Positions 21,499 to 29,981 of a stretch of 29,981 nucleotides of DNA are shown here, in pieces. The translations under genes were made by a program, and so were the position numbers. The stretch's first letter is position 1. Each line of letters opens with the position of its first letter. The notes under the pieces are model-generated. The model was not told the DNA's origin and did not search any database. It saw only the letters and a list, made by a program, of their open reading frames with translations. The DNA comes from Priapulus caudatus (Eukaryota > Priapulida > Priapulimorpha > Priapulimorphida > Priapulidae): assembly GCF_000485595.1 (NCBI RefSeq), contig NW_014577101.1, forward strand, positions 280,295 through 310,275. Direction: 5' to 3'.

Positions 21499-24400
21499 CT
21501 AAAACAAATACAGTCAAACACGTGTTAGTGAAAACCTCTATATTATAAACACCTCGTTATGATGGACACTTTGGACAATACCCTTCAGTTACACTTATAC
21601 GGTGAATCCACCTTTATAGAATGGACACCTGTCTATAAAGGACATTTTTTGAGATCGCTTGTAAGTGACCCTTATGTACCAATTTTAATATATATATGGT
21701 TGGCTTCATGGTGCTATTTTTGTGTGCAAGTTATTATTAACAGGAAACAACTACAGGAATCGCTACGCAAGATAGTAAGTCATGTTACTCACAAAGTACG
21801 GCAAAGAGATATACTTGCAACCTTTTGTTTTCGATAACCTCCAACCTTAACCAATAATCCCCTATTAGCCTATTCTGGAGGCAGTCCAAGTCTTAATTGA
21901 GAGAACAAATCAGTGTTTAGACTAAATCGCTGCCCTTGTGCCGCCACGGTTTTTCCTGCTATTAACACAACATCTAGGTCTACACTGGCTCAGAGCCAAA
22001 GCCGATAAAAAGTATAGGACTATGCAAAAGTAAATGTGTTTCATTTTAGAACCTATCTGTTTACACGATGTAAAATGCTTACCGAGCATTTTTATCATTT
22101 GTGGGTTGTCTATCTCCACCATCAGCTTCGATATCCAGTAGAATTCCGTGCTTTCGCAAAATCTCTACATTTTTACCCATAAAAAGTATCTCTGCTAGCT
22201 TGCCAATCTAGGACAAATCAATGGACTCATGAAATACAGTGCCAATGTGCTTTTTATGTGCAATATTAAGAAAAAAACCACTTTACAGAAGTCACATGCA
22301 AGCATGTGCGTAATCAATATATGATCTACAAACCCTACCAGTAACAGGGCACAAAATACATTAGAATAGGTGAGAAAGTGACCAATCACTGAGAATTCCA
22401 GAAGCAAATTAATGAAATGGCTTCAACATATAATATGCATTAAGATGATATGCTCACAGTGATTTCTAATATGAACACTGTTTGGACTTCTAAATCAGAA
22501 TAACTGCTAAAGCTAGATCTACATATATTACAGAAAAGATCCACAGACAATTAAACTAGTAGCTGGCACCACATATAATGTTGTCAGAGATAATGTTGTT
22601 TAATTTAGCAGAGTCTACAGATAAAAAGTTTGCAAAAATACAAAATGATAGTTCGAATGTCTTCTTCATCGTTATCAAAACCAACTGAGAAATCCACGTG
22701 TATCTCTCACCTCTGTGTAGTAGGTAGACGGAGGGTTGAGAAATTCTACTCCTAAATTTTCCATGCAGGAAACTGTTTCGATGATGTCATTCGTGTGAAG
22801 TCCAATGTGCTGAATGCCTGGACCTCCATGATGGTCAAGAAACTGTTGCACCTGATTTGGTGCTGAAACAAACAACTGCAGCTTTATAATATATAATGAA
22901 TTAAACAGCTATAGCTTTCGACATTTTTTAATAAACTCGTTTTTATAGAATACTCTAGCTATATATTTATTTGTTATATCAATGTCTGAAGTTTTGAAGT
23001 TCTGATGACGGTCATGATAAGGAAGAATCATGCCAGACTACTGGCGCCACCTCGAGGACAATAAATGTATATGCTGCAACTCATGAGCTAGATTTACTCC
23101 ACTCACTATGGTCAGAGATATATGCATTTCCATGCCCTAGTTGACCTATGATTTCTTACGTGAAACTCAATAAAAATGACATCAGAAGTATCGTTGTACA
23201 TCCACTTGCCCCCACACTTCACCTTGTATCGATACCTCTTCTTATAATGTAGTTGTAGCTTCAAACGCCACACATTGTTTTAGTCATTCACCTAGTCAAG
23301 CGGCAGGCATTCCCAGTAGATGCAATGAAAGACAGCTCTCGGTGAGTCGCTGTTGGTGGGGTTCGACAAGGATTTGCAACTCACAAATTCTCGCGAGATC
23401 ACATTGTCAAAACCTCCAAAATGTAAGAAACTTATATTCGGCTCCAGACAAATAACAAAAAATGCATTCTACAGTGCGGCCTAAACTACAAAAAAAATAA
23501 GAAAAGCTTACTTTTTGCATTAACATTTTACTATTTCTTATTACGAATTATTTTATATAACTGTATGTCACATTACCACTGATCCATAACAACAACTTTA
23601 TATAACTTATAATATCTGTTTAGCTGCACTCCCAGCCGTGGCGCGGGTCAGAGCCAGCGGTCAAAGCCTGATACTAATTTGTGAGTTGCAAATCCCTGCC
23701 AAACCCCATCAACAGCGGCTCACCGTGAGCTGCCTATTGTTTCATTGCATCGACCAGGAATGCCCACCGATTGACTAGGTGAATGACTAAACAATGTGTG
23801 GCATTCGAAGCTACAACTACATTATAAGAGGTATCGATACAAGGTGAAGTGTGAGGGCAAGTGGGATGTACAACGCTACTTCTGATGTCATTTTTATTGA
23901 GTCATAATAAATCATACGTAAACTAGGGCATGGAAATGTTGAATTTCTTGTTTCGAGCGAGTCATACTCCACTATATTATTACACTCCTGATCATGTCAT
24001 TATATCACTTAGATTTTAGTAAAAAAAAATATTATGAGTGTGTGGATTGAAACTTCCCATGGATGAGCAATTGCTGTTATATGAAACTGCCCATATCAAT
24101 GTAATGACTATAGAATATAGACTCGTTTGCTAAAGCATCATTTGCAATATATGACTCTGACAAGCACAAGTTGATAATTACGCCACATATTAATAAATAC
24201 GAAGAATATCATACCATTTCCCGGTAGGGGTTCAGCAAAGACAATCTTAATTTCATTTGCTTGAGATTCATGGCTATCGTTTTGATTTGTGAGTCCAGTC
24301 TCCGCACACTTCCAATACTCCATTGCTTTAAGCCTCAGGCCAAAATCTTCTTCCTTAATTGTAAAACCCTCATCCTTGTCTTCATCACTGTGGGTTTCAT

Positions 24401-25356
24401 TAAAACAGAGAAATGTATGTCAGTCGCAATATCTTATAAAGTTTTCATGTGCATAATAAATGTAAATTAATGTAGTCATCTGGTAAAGTTATAACATGTA
24501 ATGATGTATACTAATTGTGCCTATATCAATTAAATGCCATTTACCTGTTTATGAAGAATCGTTTCAAGCCAAAGCAGGACTCATACCAAGTCATTATACT
24601 ATGCGACGATCCAGCATGACACGCGTACGTCACATGATCAAAGTACAAGCTTTGACCTGGCAAGCTTCCATGGGTCAAATCGTTTGATTCTATGTTGAGG
24701 AAGCACGGGAGAAACACTCCATAATACTTAGAGGTATCAATGAGTGTGTGAATAATGTTGCCAATACCTGTATATACTACTGCATACTCCACTACGCCAT
24801 CGCTGTCTGAAAGACTAGTTGGCAGTTGAAGCAAGGAATGTTTGCCCGAAAACTTAGAAACACGGTTAACAATTTCCTTGACACTTTGCACATTAAAGCA
24901 GACGTTAAAAACGGAGTTATTCCACTGTTGTTGCTGATGCGGGTTTGTCGTGTCAGAACCGGCACATTCATCGGAATAGCCAATAGAAGAATTAGGTTCA
25001 ATTCTAGCCGACAAATGGGGGACGCCACTATGTATCTTGTTATCGAAATATGAGTTTACGTTGTTGGCACGTTCAGGTATATTCATTAAATTACTATAGT
25101 CGCCGCATATTCCTTCGATAGTGGAGGTACGCGCTTTGGTGCCATTCGCATTGGGAAGGCATGGAGAGCAGGGTAAATGTCTGTTTTCCGTTATCACAAA
25201 CACAGCATTGCCGTTTTTAACGGCCCATTGCCTTGCCACCGGAGTCTCCCTCTTCGCAAATAACCGGAATGTGAGTTTCTCCGTAAACTGACGTAGCAAC
25301 AATTCCCCATTTCGTGCACACACTCCGAAATGATGCAAACTGATGGGCGCTGCCAT
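21345..25356 (-). CDS. HPDL: 4-hydroxyphenylpyruvate dioxygenase-like protein, five exons
   Basis: Spliced minus-strand CDS: exons 25356-24545, 24387-24215, 22862-22711, 22207-22083 and 21498-21345 (with stop), 1416 bp, 471 aa. All introns are GT-AG; phases are 2, 1, 0, 2. The protein is a two-module VOC-fold Fe(II) dioxygenase. The ligands expected from HPD are present: His241 ([11 protein letters not shown]), His347 ([12 protein letters not shown]) and Glu440 (TFFLEVIQR). [16 protein letters not shown] and the C-terminal [15 protein letters not shown] match the family; the last resembles human HPDL more than HPD. Human HPDL is mitochondrial and makes 4-hydroxymandelate from 4-hydroxyphenylpyruvate for the coenzyme Q headgroup. 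The protein is about 100 residues longer than human HPDL, mostly from an insert at about residues 61-146 that includes a Gln run. The start codon has A at -3 and G at +4. Assignment as HPDL rather than HPD is probable, not proven. Confidence 0.92.
21525..21650. repeat. Degenerate GGACACC/TATAA repeat in HPDL intron 4
   Basis: Loose repetition of an AACCTCTATA..., AACACCTCGTTATGATGG and GGACACCTGTCTATAAAGG type unit, about 35-45 bases apart. The 92-codon plus-strand ORF at 21559-21837 overlaps it and is probably not a gene. Confidence 0.35.
22083..22207 (-). CDS. HPDL: HPDL exon 4
   Basis: Residues 380-420 plus two bases of 421. Acceptor GTCCTAG|ATTGG and donor CTCG|GTAAGC. Contains [16 protein letters not shown], equivalent to the segment before the last beta-strands of the catalytic module. 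Confidence 0.88.
22711..22862 (-). CDS. HPDL: HPDL exon 3
   Basis: Residues 329-379. Acceptor TTGTTTCAG|CACC and donor CAGAG|GTGAGA. Carries the second iron ligand His347 in [15 protein letters not shown] and the family motif PPSTYY. Confidence 0.92.
23125..23938. mobile_element. Non-autonomous element with ~265-bp terminal inverted repeats
   Basis: Left arm 23125-23389 and right arm 23676-23938 are reverse complements, roughly 88% alike. Both outer ends begin CATTTCCATGCCCTAGT and both inner ends finish CAACTCACAAATT. About 286 bp of unique sequence separates them. There is no coding capacity and no clear target-site duplication. The element lies in HPDL intron 2, away from the splice sites. 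It resembles a long-TIR MITE or small fold-back element; its superfamily is unknown. Confidence 0.85.
24215..24387 (-). CDS. HPDL: HPDL exon 2
   Basis: Residues 271-328. Acceptor CCCACAG|TGATG and donor AATG|GTATG. The peptide runs from [17 protein letters not shown] to [13 protein letters not shown]; the AEPLPGN end matches the EPAPG region of HPD before the second His ligand. Confidence 0.9.
24545..25356 (-). CDS. HPDL: HPDL exon 1
   Basis: Residues 1-270 plus two bases of codon 271. Holds the N-terminal VOC module, the Gln-containing insert (about 61-146) and the first iron ligand, His241. Donor CAG|GTAAAT at 24545/24544. Confidence 0.9.
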
Positions 25357-25639
25357 TTTTAACAGGAGTCTAAATCAGGCCGCTAGTGGAATGTGGAATG
25401 AACGGGTGCAATCGGTCACCGGGCACGTTACCCGATCATTAATTATTACGCAGTGCGCTATTTACGTATAATACCTCCAAAAATACCACATACATGCAAA
25501 ATTAGCGCACATCCACATTAGCAGATATTCCTCTCAAAAAAGCGGAGAAATAAATAATAATAAGAAGAATTGAGATTGATAATAAGAAGCTTAATTAAGA
25601 ATAATATAATTGTAATAATAATAATCATAATAATATTAA

Positions 25640-25749
25640 TAAGAAGAAGACAAAAAAAGAAAAAGACAAAGAAGAAGAAGAAGAAGAAGAAGAAGAAGAA
25701 GCCGCAAAAAAACAAAGAAGAAGAAGAAGAAGATCGAACAACAACAACA

Positions 25750-25821
<72 letters not shown>

Positions 25822-26068
25822 ACAACAACAACAACGACGACAACAACAACAAGAAAAATACCATTCAAGTTTAAGACCATGACGATGAAAAAAAGGAGGA
25901 GGAAGAATTAAGAAAAAAGAAGAAGAAGAAGAAGAAGAAGAAGAAGAAGGAGGAGGAGGAGGGGGAGGAGGAGAATTGGAGAAGAAGAAGAAGAAGAAGA
26001 AGAAGAAGAAGAAGAAGAAGAAGAAGAAGAAGAAGAAGAAGAAGAAGAAGAAGAAGAAGAAGAAGAAA
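25640..26068. repeat. Compound triplet microsatellite (GAA / ACG / ACA)
   Basis: An AAG-rich block (~25640-25735) is followed by (ACA/ACG)n at about 25737-25852. A purine-rich AAGAAG block starts near 25911, and an uninterrupted (GAA)n of about 29 units fills 25980-26067. The sequence is stop-free or homopolymeric in several frames, which explains the poly-Thr, poly-Val and poly-Leu ORFs. It begins about 280 bp upstream of the HPDL start codon. Confidence 0.92.
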
Positions 26069-26248
26069 GAGAAAGTTTGGGGTGATTGATCAGGAGGGAA
26101 TTACAACAAAATTACCAGAGATTTATAAGAGGAATTATGAATGAACTGTAAGAAATTAAAGACGTGCAGAGGGAGATTATTTTTTACACTAGATGGCGCC
26201 AAAGAGTCATATTTTAACCAATCTCACAGCAGAGATGCCACGTTATGT

Positions 26249-26321
26249 CACTGATCTCTACTATACTAACTCTTAATCTCTATAATATCTCTATAATATC
26301 TTAGTATAGTAGAGATCAGTG
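26249..26321. repeat. Perfect 20-bp inverted repeat (hairpin)
   Basis: CACTGATCTCTACTATACTA at 26249-26268 has its exact reverse complement at 26302-26321, with a 33-base A/T-rich loop containing two CTATAATAT repeats. Similarity weakly continues outward (GCCACGTTATGT against CACTATGTGCCA), so this may be the core of a small MITE. Confidence 0.8.
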
Positions 26322-26524
26322 CACTATGTGCCACACTGAAGAATAATGAGTTCGACTAGCAGTGCGCGAGAGGAAATAAATAAATAAATAGGAAGAGATA
26401 ATTAAATAATGATATATTTTAATGATCTATCTCCTGAAAAGTTAATTACTATTAAAAGTGGGAGTGTCTCCGTTGACATATAACGCGTCACTCGATCTTG
26501 ATGGCTATAACGCTGCATGAGAAG

Positions 26525-26569
26525 TATTATTATTAATAATAATATAATATTATTATTATTAATATTATC
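26525..26569. repeat. AT-rich near-palindrome
   Basis: Alternating TATTAT and AATAAT blocks forming a near-perfect self-complementary tract, suitable for cruciform extrusion. No gene association. Confidence 0.7.
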
Positions 26570-26844
26570 ATTAAATCGTTATTGCATGTGATCAAGTGTT
26601 ATTATCTACTCTTGATGTAATTCAAATACAAATACATGCACTGCATGAAGATCGACAGGTGGTCTTAGTCATAGAGAAAAAATCGAATATATGCAATACC
26701 AATAGTATTGAAAGGATCTGTTATATTGACTTCAAATATCTGAATAAAATTTCTGGGTAATGCAGTACAAAACGACGCTATACAACAAAAATAAAAAATA
26801 TAATACAAAAATGTCAGTATTTTCTGTACAAGGTAAAGTGCACG

Positions 26845-26987
26845 CCACGCACACACGCACCGCACGGCACTATAGCCACGCACGCGACAGCCACACACAC
26901 ACCACCCACTACGCCACGCACGCACACAACACACAACAACACACACACACACACACACACACTCACACACACACACACACACACACA

Positions 26988-27025
<38 letters not shown>

Positions 27026-27400
27026 ACACCACCACCGCCACAACACACACCACACACACACACACACACACCACGACACACACAACACACACACGCACAC
27101 ACTCACACACACTCACACACACAGCACCACAGCGGTGCGCGCGCACACACACAACACACACACACACACACGCACCACGCACGCGCCACGCACGCCGCAC
27201 GCACGCACGCACACACCACACCATACACACACCACACACACCACACACACACACCACACACACGCAGCACGCACGCCCACACGCGCACGCACGCACCACG
27301 CACGCACGCAACACACACACACAACACCACACACACACACACACACATCACACACACACACACACACACACACACAACGACACCGCCACGCACGCACGCG
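26845..27400. repeat. CA-rich microsatellite cluster with ACGC interruptions
   Basis: About 550 bases of (CA)n broken by CACCAC, CACGC and GCGCGC pieces. Overlapping His/Thr and Cys/Val ORFs on both strands (26760-27590 and 26988-27397) are artefacts of the repeat. Confidence 0.92.
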
Positions 27401-27535
27401 ACGCGCCGTATATCGGTATATAGTTCATTGCGTCTTTGAAATCACAAGCGTACGTTGCGAGCTCAGGGGATTACAAGACGGATATTTGGAGTTGAGATTT
27501 TCACATGGAAAATTATTTCCTATGATAAGTCTTAC

Positions 27536-27706
27536 TTATATTCGTTATCTGAGAAGAGGTGGAGGTAGCGGTATTTCGTGGAGAACGTGATCGCCGTTTT
27601 TGATACTCTGTGAACTGGTGAATTGCAGATTCTATTTGTCTGTAACTGTGAAATGGACCACCTGGCGGAGAAGCGGTCGATTTAGCTTTTATGTAGTCTG
27701 ATGAAC
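27536..27706 (-). CDS. Candidate internal exon of an unidentified protein
   Basis: On the minus strand a pyrimidine-rich acceptor (CCTTTTTATTCACAG) is followed by 171 open bases and a strong donor (ATATAA|GTAAGA). The exon is symmetric (both flanking introns in phase 1). It would encode SSDYIKAKSTASPPGG, then FHSYRQIESAIHQFTEYQ, then KRRSRSPRNTATS: a short helical-looking segment followed by a basic Ser/Arg-rich stretch. No family is recognised and no partner exons were found, so this may be a chance exon. Confidence 0.35.
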
Positions 27707-27753
27707 CTGTGAATAAAAAGGTCTCTTTCCTCCGTGACATCGATAGGGCCATC

Positions 27754-27895
27754 AGGTGCGGATTTAGGCCGCGTTTGCCACCGGTTTCACAGAAACGCGT
27801 CACAGGCCTCCAAAATTCACGCACAATGCGACCAAATATAGCCTAAATTTTTAAAAAATGTCCGCGGGGGGCATGCCCATTGGACCCCCCTAGCC
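27754..27895. mobile_element. Possible DNA-transposon fragment
   Basis: Starts CAGGTGCGGATTTAGG and includes GTCCGCGGGGGGCATGCCC followed by GGACCCCCCTAG. From memory, GGCGGATCCAGG-like ends and GGGGGCATGCCCCC segments are common in animal DNA-transposon remnants. No second terminus was located, so this is tentative. Confidence 0.25.
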
Positions 27896-28164
27896 TGCAG
27901 AGGAACCTATATCGGAAAACAATACATATACGCACGCACGCACGCACGCACGCACACACGCACCACACACACAGCCATCAAGCAATGACTTACTGCGCAA
28001 GCATATTTTTGAGATTTAGAAGGTGATATTACTAATAGAACAACTTGTATAAATTCTATGACCTTATCTTTTTATGAGCTGAAATTTTAGCTGTCAAACT
28101 GCATTATTTCACTGCTGAAATGTGAAAAGCAGTTTATTCTTTCACTGTGAACTGTGAACAGTTT

Positions 28165-28700
28165 TTTACCCCCCCCCCGCAGAGAACAATATGCATGTTT
28201 GCACAGACCAGGCCGAGCCAGCTTCTTTGGGGAGGGGGGGTCGCTTTTCAATGTTGGCGCAACATTTGCTCGGCAGGGGCGGTACAGATTTGTACCAGGG
28301 CGGTCTAACCGTAACCCATAGTTTGCGCAGCACGCCGAAGGGATCTGGGGGGCGCCTTCCCCACCCCAGAAATTTTTAAAATTCACACCCCCTCAGATCG
28401 CGTTCTCTCCTGCGCGAGCAAGGGGGGGGTGCCGGACTCCCTGCCACCTGACAACGCCCCTGCCTCGCGCGCGAAGCCGACCCAGGCCGAGCCGCGCAGC
28501 CAAGCGACCGAGCAGGGAGGGCGTGTGGGAGGGGGGTGTTCACGTGTTCACCCTCCCGCCACGATCGGAGTTCTCCTGCCAAGTTATCCCACACCTAAAA
28601 AATGGAGCACCTCAGTAAATCTCTTGCCAACATTTTGCGCCTGGGGGCTCGGGGGGGGGGTTCGTTCGAACCGAACCCCCCTGGCTACGGGGCACAGAGG
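28165..28700. other. GC-rich sequence with G- and C-runs and hairpins
   Basis: Contains runs such as C10 near 28170, G7 near 28233, and G7-G10 near 28420 and 28651. A 6-bp-stem hairpin GGTACAGATTTGTACC lies at about 28281-28296, and a 9-bp-stem hairpin (GGGGGTTCG / CGAACCCCC) at 28656-28680. Short ORFs have no recognised homology. Composition differs sharply from the AT-rich flanks, so a repeat insertion is possible. Confidence 0.5.
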
Positions 28701-28713
28701 AGAGATCATTGGG

Positions 28714-28758
28714 CTGTTATTGGCGGTTATTGGCGGTTATTGGGCGGTTATTGGGCTG
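28714..28758 (+). repeat. Short tandem repeat GTTATTGG(G)CG
   Basis: Four copies of a 10-11 bp unit GTTATTGGCG or GTTATTGGGCG in a row, the last ending GGGCTG. Confidence 0.8.
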
Positions 28759-28873
28759 CGATTTCTATGGGAGAGATAGTGATCCGCTAGGGGACGGCTC
28801 TGATTGGCTAATTTTGACTCTTATTTATTTTATTATTTTTATTATTTTTGGCTAATTTTGTTTTATTTTAGAA

Positions 28874-28900
28874 TTAGGGATAGGGTTAGGGTTAGGGTTA
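28874..28900 (+). repeat. Interstitial telomere-like repeat
   Basis: TTAGGGATAGGG followed by TTAGGG copies: three clean TTAGGG units plus one variant. It is too short to be a telomere and is consistent with a TTAGGG-type animal telomere motif. Confidence 0.75.
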
Positions 28901-28904
28901 ACTG

Positions 28905-29834
28905 ATTTCTATATCCACAACTTATTTCTATGTTCACTATCTCTCCCCTGAGACCTAGGCCTACTAGAACAATATTGTTTTCAGGGTATTATGACAATTG
29001 GAAATCAGATTAACGATGTGCATGACTGCAGGTGTTTTTATGTGGAAAACAGACAACTGTAGTGATTCGATTACTTGCTTTAGAAATAACGTTTTATCTA
29101 CATTTTAGAGCTAATATATACCGTATTTTTTTAGAAGAAGCGCTGTTTCTTTATGACTGATACGAGAAAAGCACCATGTTTTGCACATCCCCACTCCACA
29201 ATTTAGTGTGACCAAATGCGCCACCAAATTTGTAGATGGGTACCTATTTTCTATCTTGGTTAGAATATTACATGCTGCTATCATAGTTCAATACGAACGG
29301 GGTGCCAGTCTAGGTAGTTCGCGGTTTTATGAAGTTGTGTTTTGGAGAAATTAAGTTTTCCACGTGGAGGAATCGGCAGTGCAGGTTATTTGATAGATAC
29401 AATAATGACTAATGTAACCCAACAAGAGTAGGGGTACCATAGACTAGTACCTACTACTAGATTTTTATTATGGTAACCATTCGGGATACCAGGTATTGAA
29501 ATTTGGCATCCCCCCCCAAAGGCAAAGATCTGCCATCTGGTATCCCATTTTTTTGATAGTATTAGTATTACTACTATTAAAATTAAAATTACTAGTATTA
29601 GTAATTTCAACAATGTCGGTATCAAAAATCTTGAAATATGCAATAATAGCATTTGAAAATTATTAATATGGAATGTAATTATTATATAAAACGCAATGGC
29701 TACGCGTCCGGAACCGGTTGCCTAGCCTCCAGGCTACGCATCCGGACATCCATTCAGTGATTCACACGGTAATCGCGCGACGGGACGCTCTGCTGATTGC
29801 CGTAAATATACAATATATGCACTGCTCCCGTCTA
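28905..29834. other. Gene-less AT-rich stretch
   Basis: No recognisable gene. It holds a direct repeat GGCTACGCGTCCGGA / GGCTACGCATCCGGA at about 29698 and 29733, and small ATTAGTATTAC-type repeats at about 29555-29610. Confidence 0.45.
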
Positions 29835-29942
29835 TCCTTTCATCTGTCTTCTCTCGCGCTCTCTCTCTTTTTCACACACACACGCACAGCTCTCTCTCTC
29901 TCTCTCTCTCTCATTCTCTCTCCCCTCTCTCTTTCTCTCACG

Positions 29943-29981
<39 letters not shown>
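29835..29981. repeat. (TC)n / CTCT low-complexity tract at window end
   Basis: CTCT-rich sequence with a short CACACACGCAC interruption, becoming pure (CT)n from about 29946 to the last base. It runs out of the window. Confidence 0.9.

Noticed and set aside
21559-21837. 92-codon plus-strand ORF inside HPDL
   Set aside because: It overlaps a degenerate repeat in intron 4, is antisense to a well-supported gene and shows no recognisable domain.
25518-25911. Poly-Val, poly-Leu/Ser and poly-Thr/Lys ORFs
   Set aside because: Products of the GAA/ACG/ACA triplet block in different frames.
26760-27590. 276-aa His/Thr ORF and Cys/Val ORFs on the opposite strand
   Set aside because: Translation of CA/TG microsatellite sequence; no conserved motif.
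1-29981. tRNA, rRNA or CRISPR array
   Set aside because: A few GTTCGA-like words (for example near 28664 and 23361) have no paired A-box or cloverleaf. No regularly spaced direct repeats with unique spacers occur, and the genome is eukaryotic.

Overview
This is a eukaryotic (animal) window. It is gene-poor, with introns, long non-coding stretches and many micro- and minisatellites. A short (TTAGGG)3 tract and the AGGTCA-rich 146-bp tandem array suggest a marine invertebrate, possibly a lophotrochozoan such as a mollusc. That last step is inference from repeat style and was not checked.

Only two protein-coding loci are well supported. The first is the terminal exon of a hemopexin-domain protein, most likely a matrix metalloproteinase (+, 4337-4627); earlier exons would lie before the window. 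The second is a complete five-exon gene on the minus strand (21345-25356) for a 4-hydroxyphenylpyruvate dioxygenase-like protein (HPDL). Its spliced CDS is 1416 bp (471 aa plus stop), with matching intron phases, all three iron ligands and a downstream poly(A) signal. A candidate isolated internal exon (minus, 27536-27706) and an unidentified ORF (minus, 12775-13296) are weaker.

Layout: 1-1330 has no recognisable gene. From 1680 to 7876 a ~3 kb unit that carries the hemopexin exon is present twice in tandem, bounded by TG/CA microsatellites. The second copy differs mainly by dense 1-3 base indels and its exon copy is broken. It fades into a G-depleted low-complexity zone (7877-8520). 10840-11515 is a decayed ~30-35 bp minisatellite. 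14108-17635 is a giant imperfect inverted repeat whose inner arms are purine-rich and pyrimidine-rich minisatellites. 18515-19756 is a 146-bp tandem array rich in nuclear-receptor half-sites, followed by a GC-rich hairpin. HPDL occupies 21345-25356 and has a ~0.8 kb terminal-inverted-repeat element in intron 2. Upstream of HPDL is a compound GAA/ACG triplet tract (25640-26068). From 26.2 kb on there are hairpins, a CA-rich tract, G/C-run sequence, telomere-like repeats and a terminal (TC)n tract.

The two most structured oddities are the indel-ridden tandem copy and the giant fold-back. Both fit either genuine rearrangement or unpolished long-read assembly, and this should be settled before any biological reading. 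The most plausible real novelty is the 146-bp array, in which five units carry a one-mismatch estrogen-response-element palindrome plus TCAAGGTCA half-sites. The two supported genes show no functional link.
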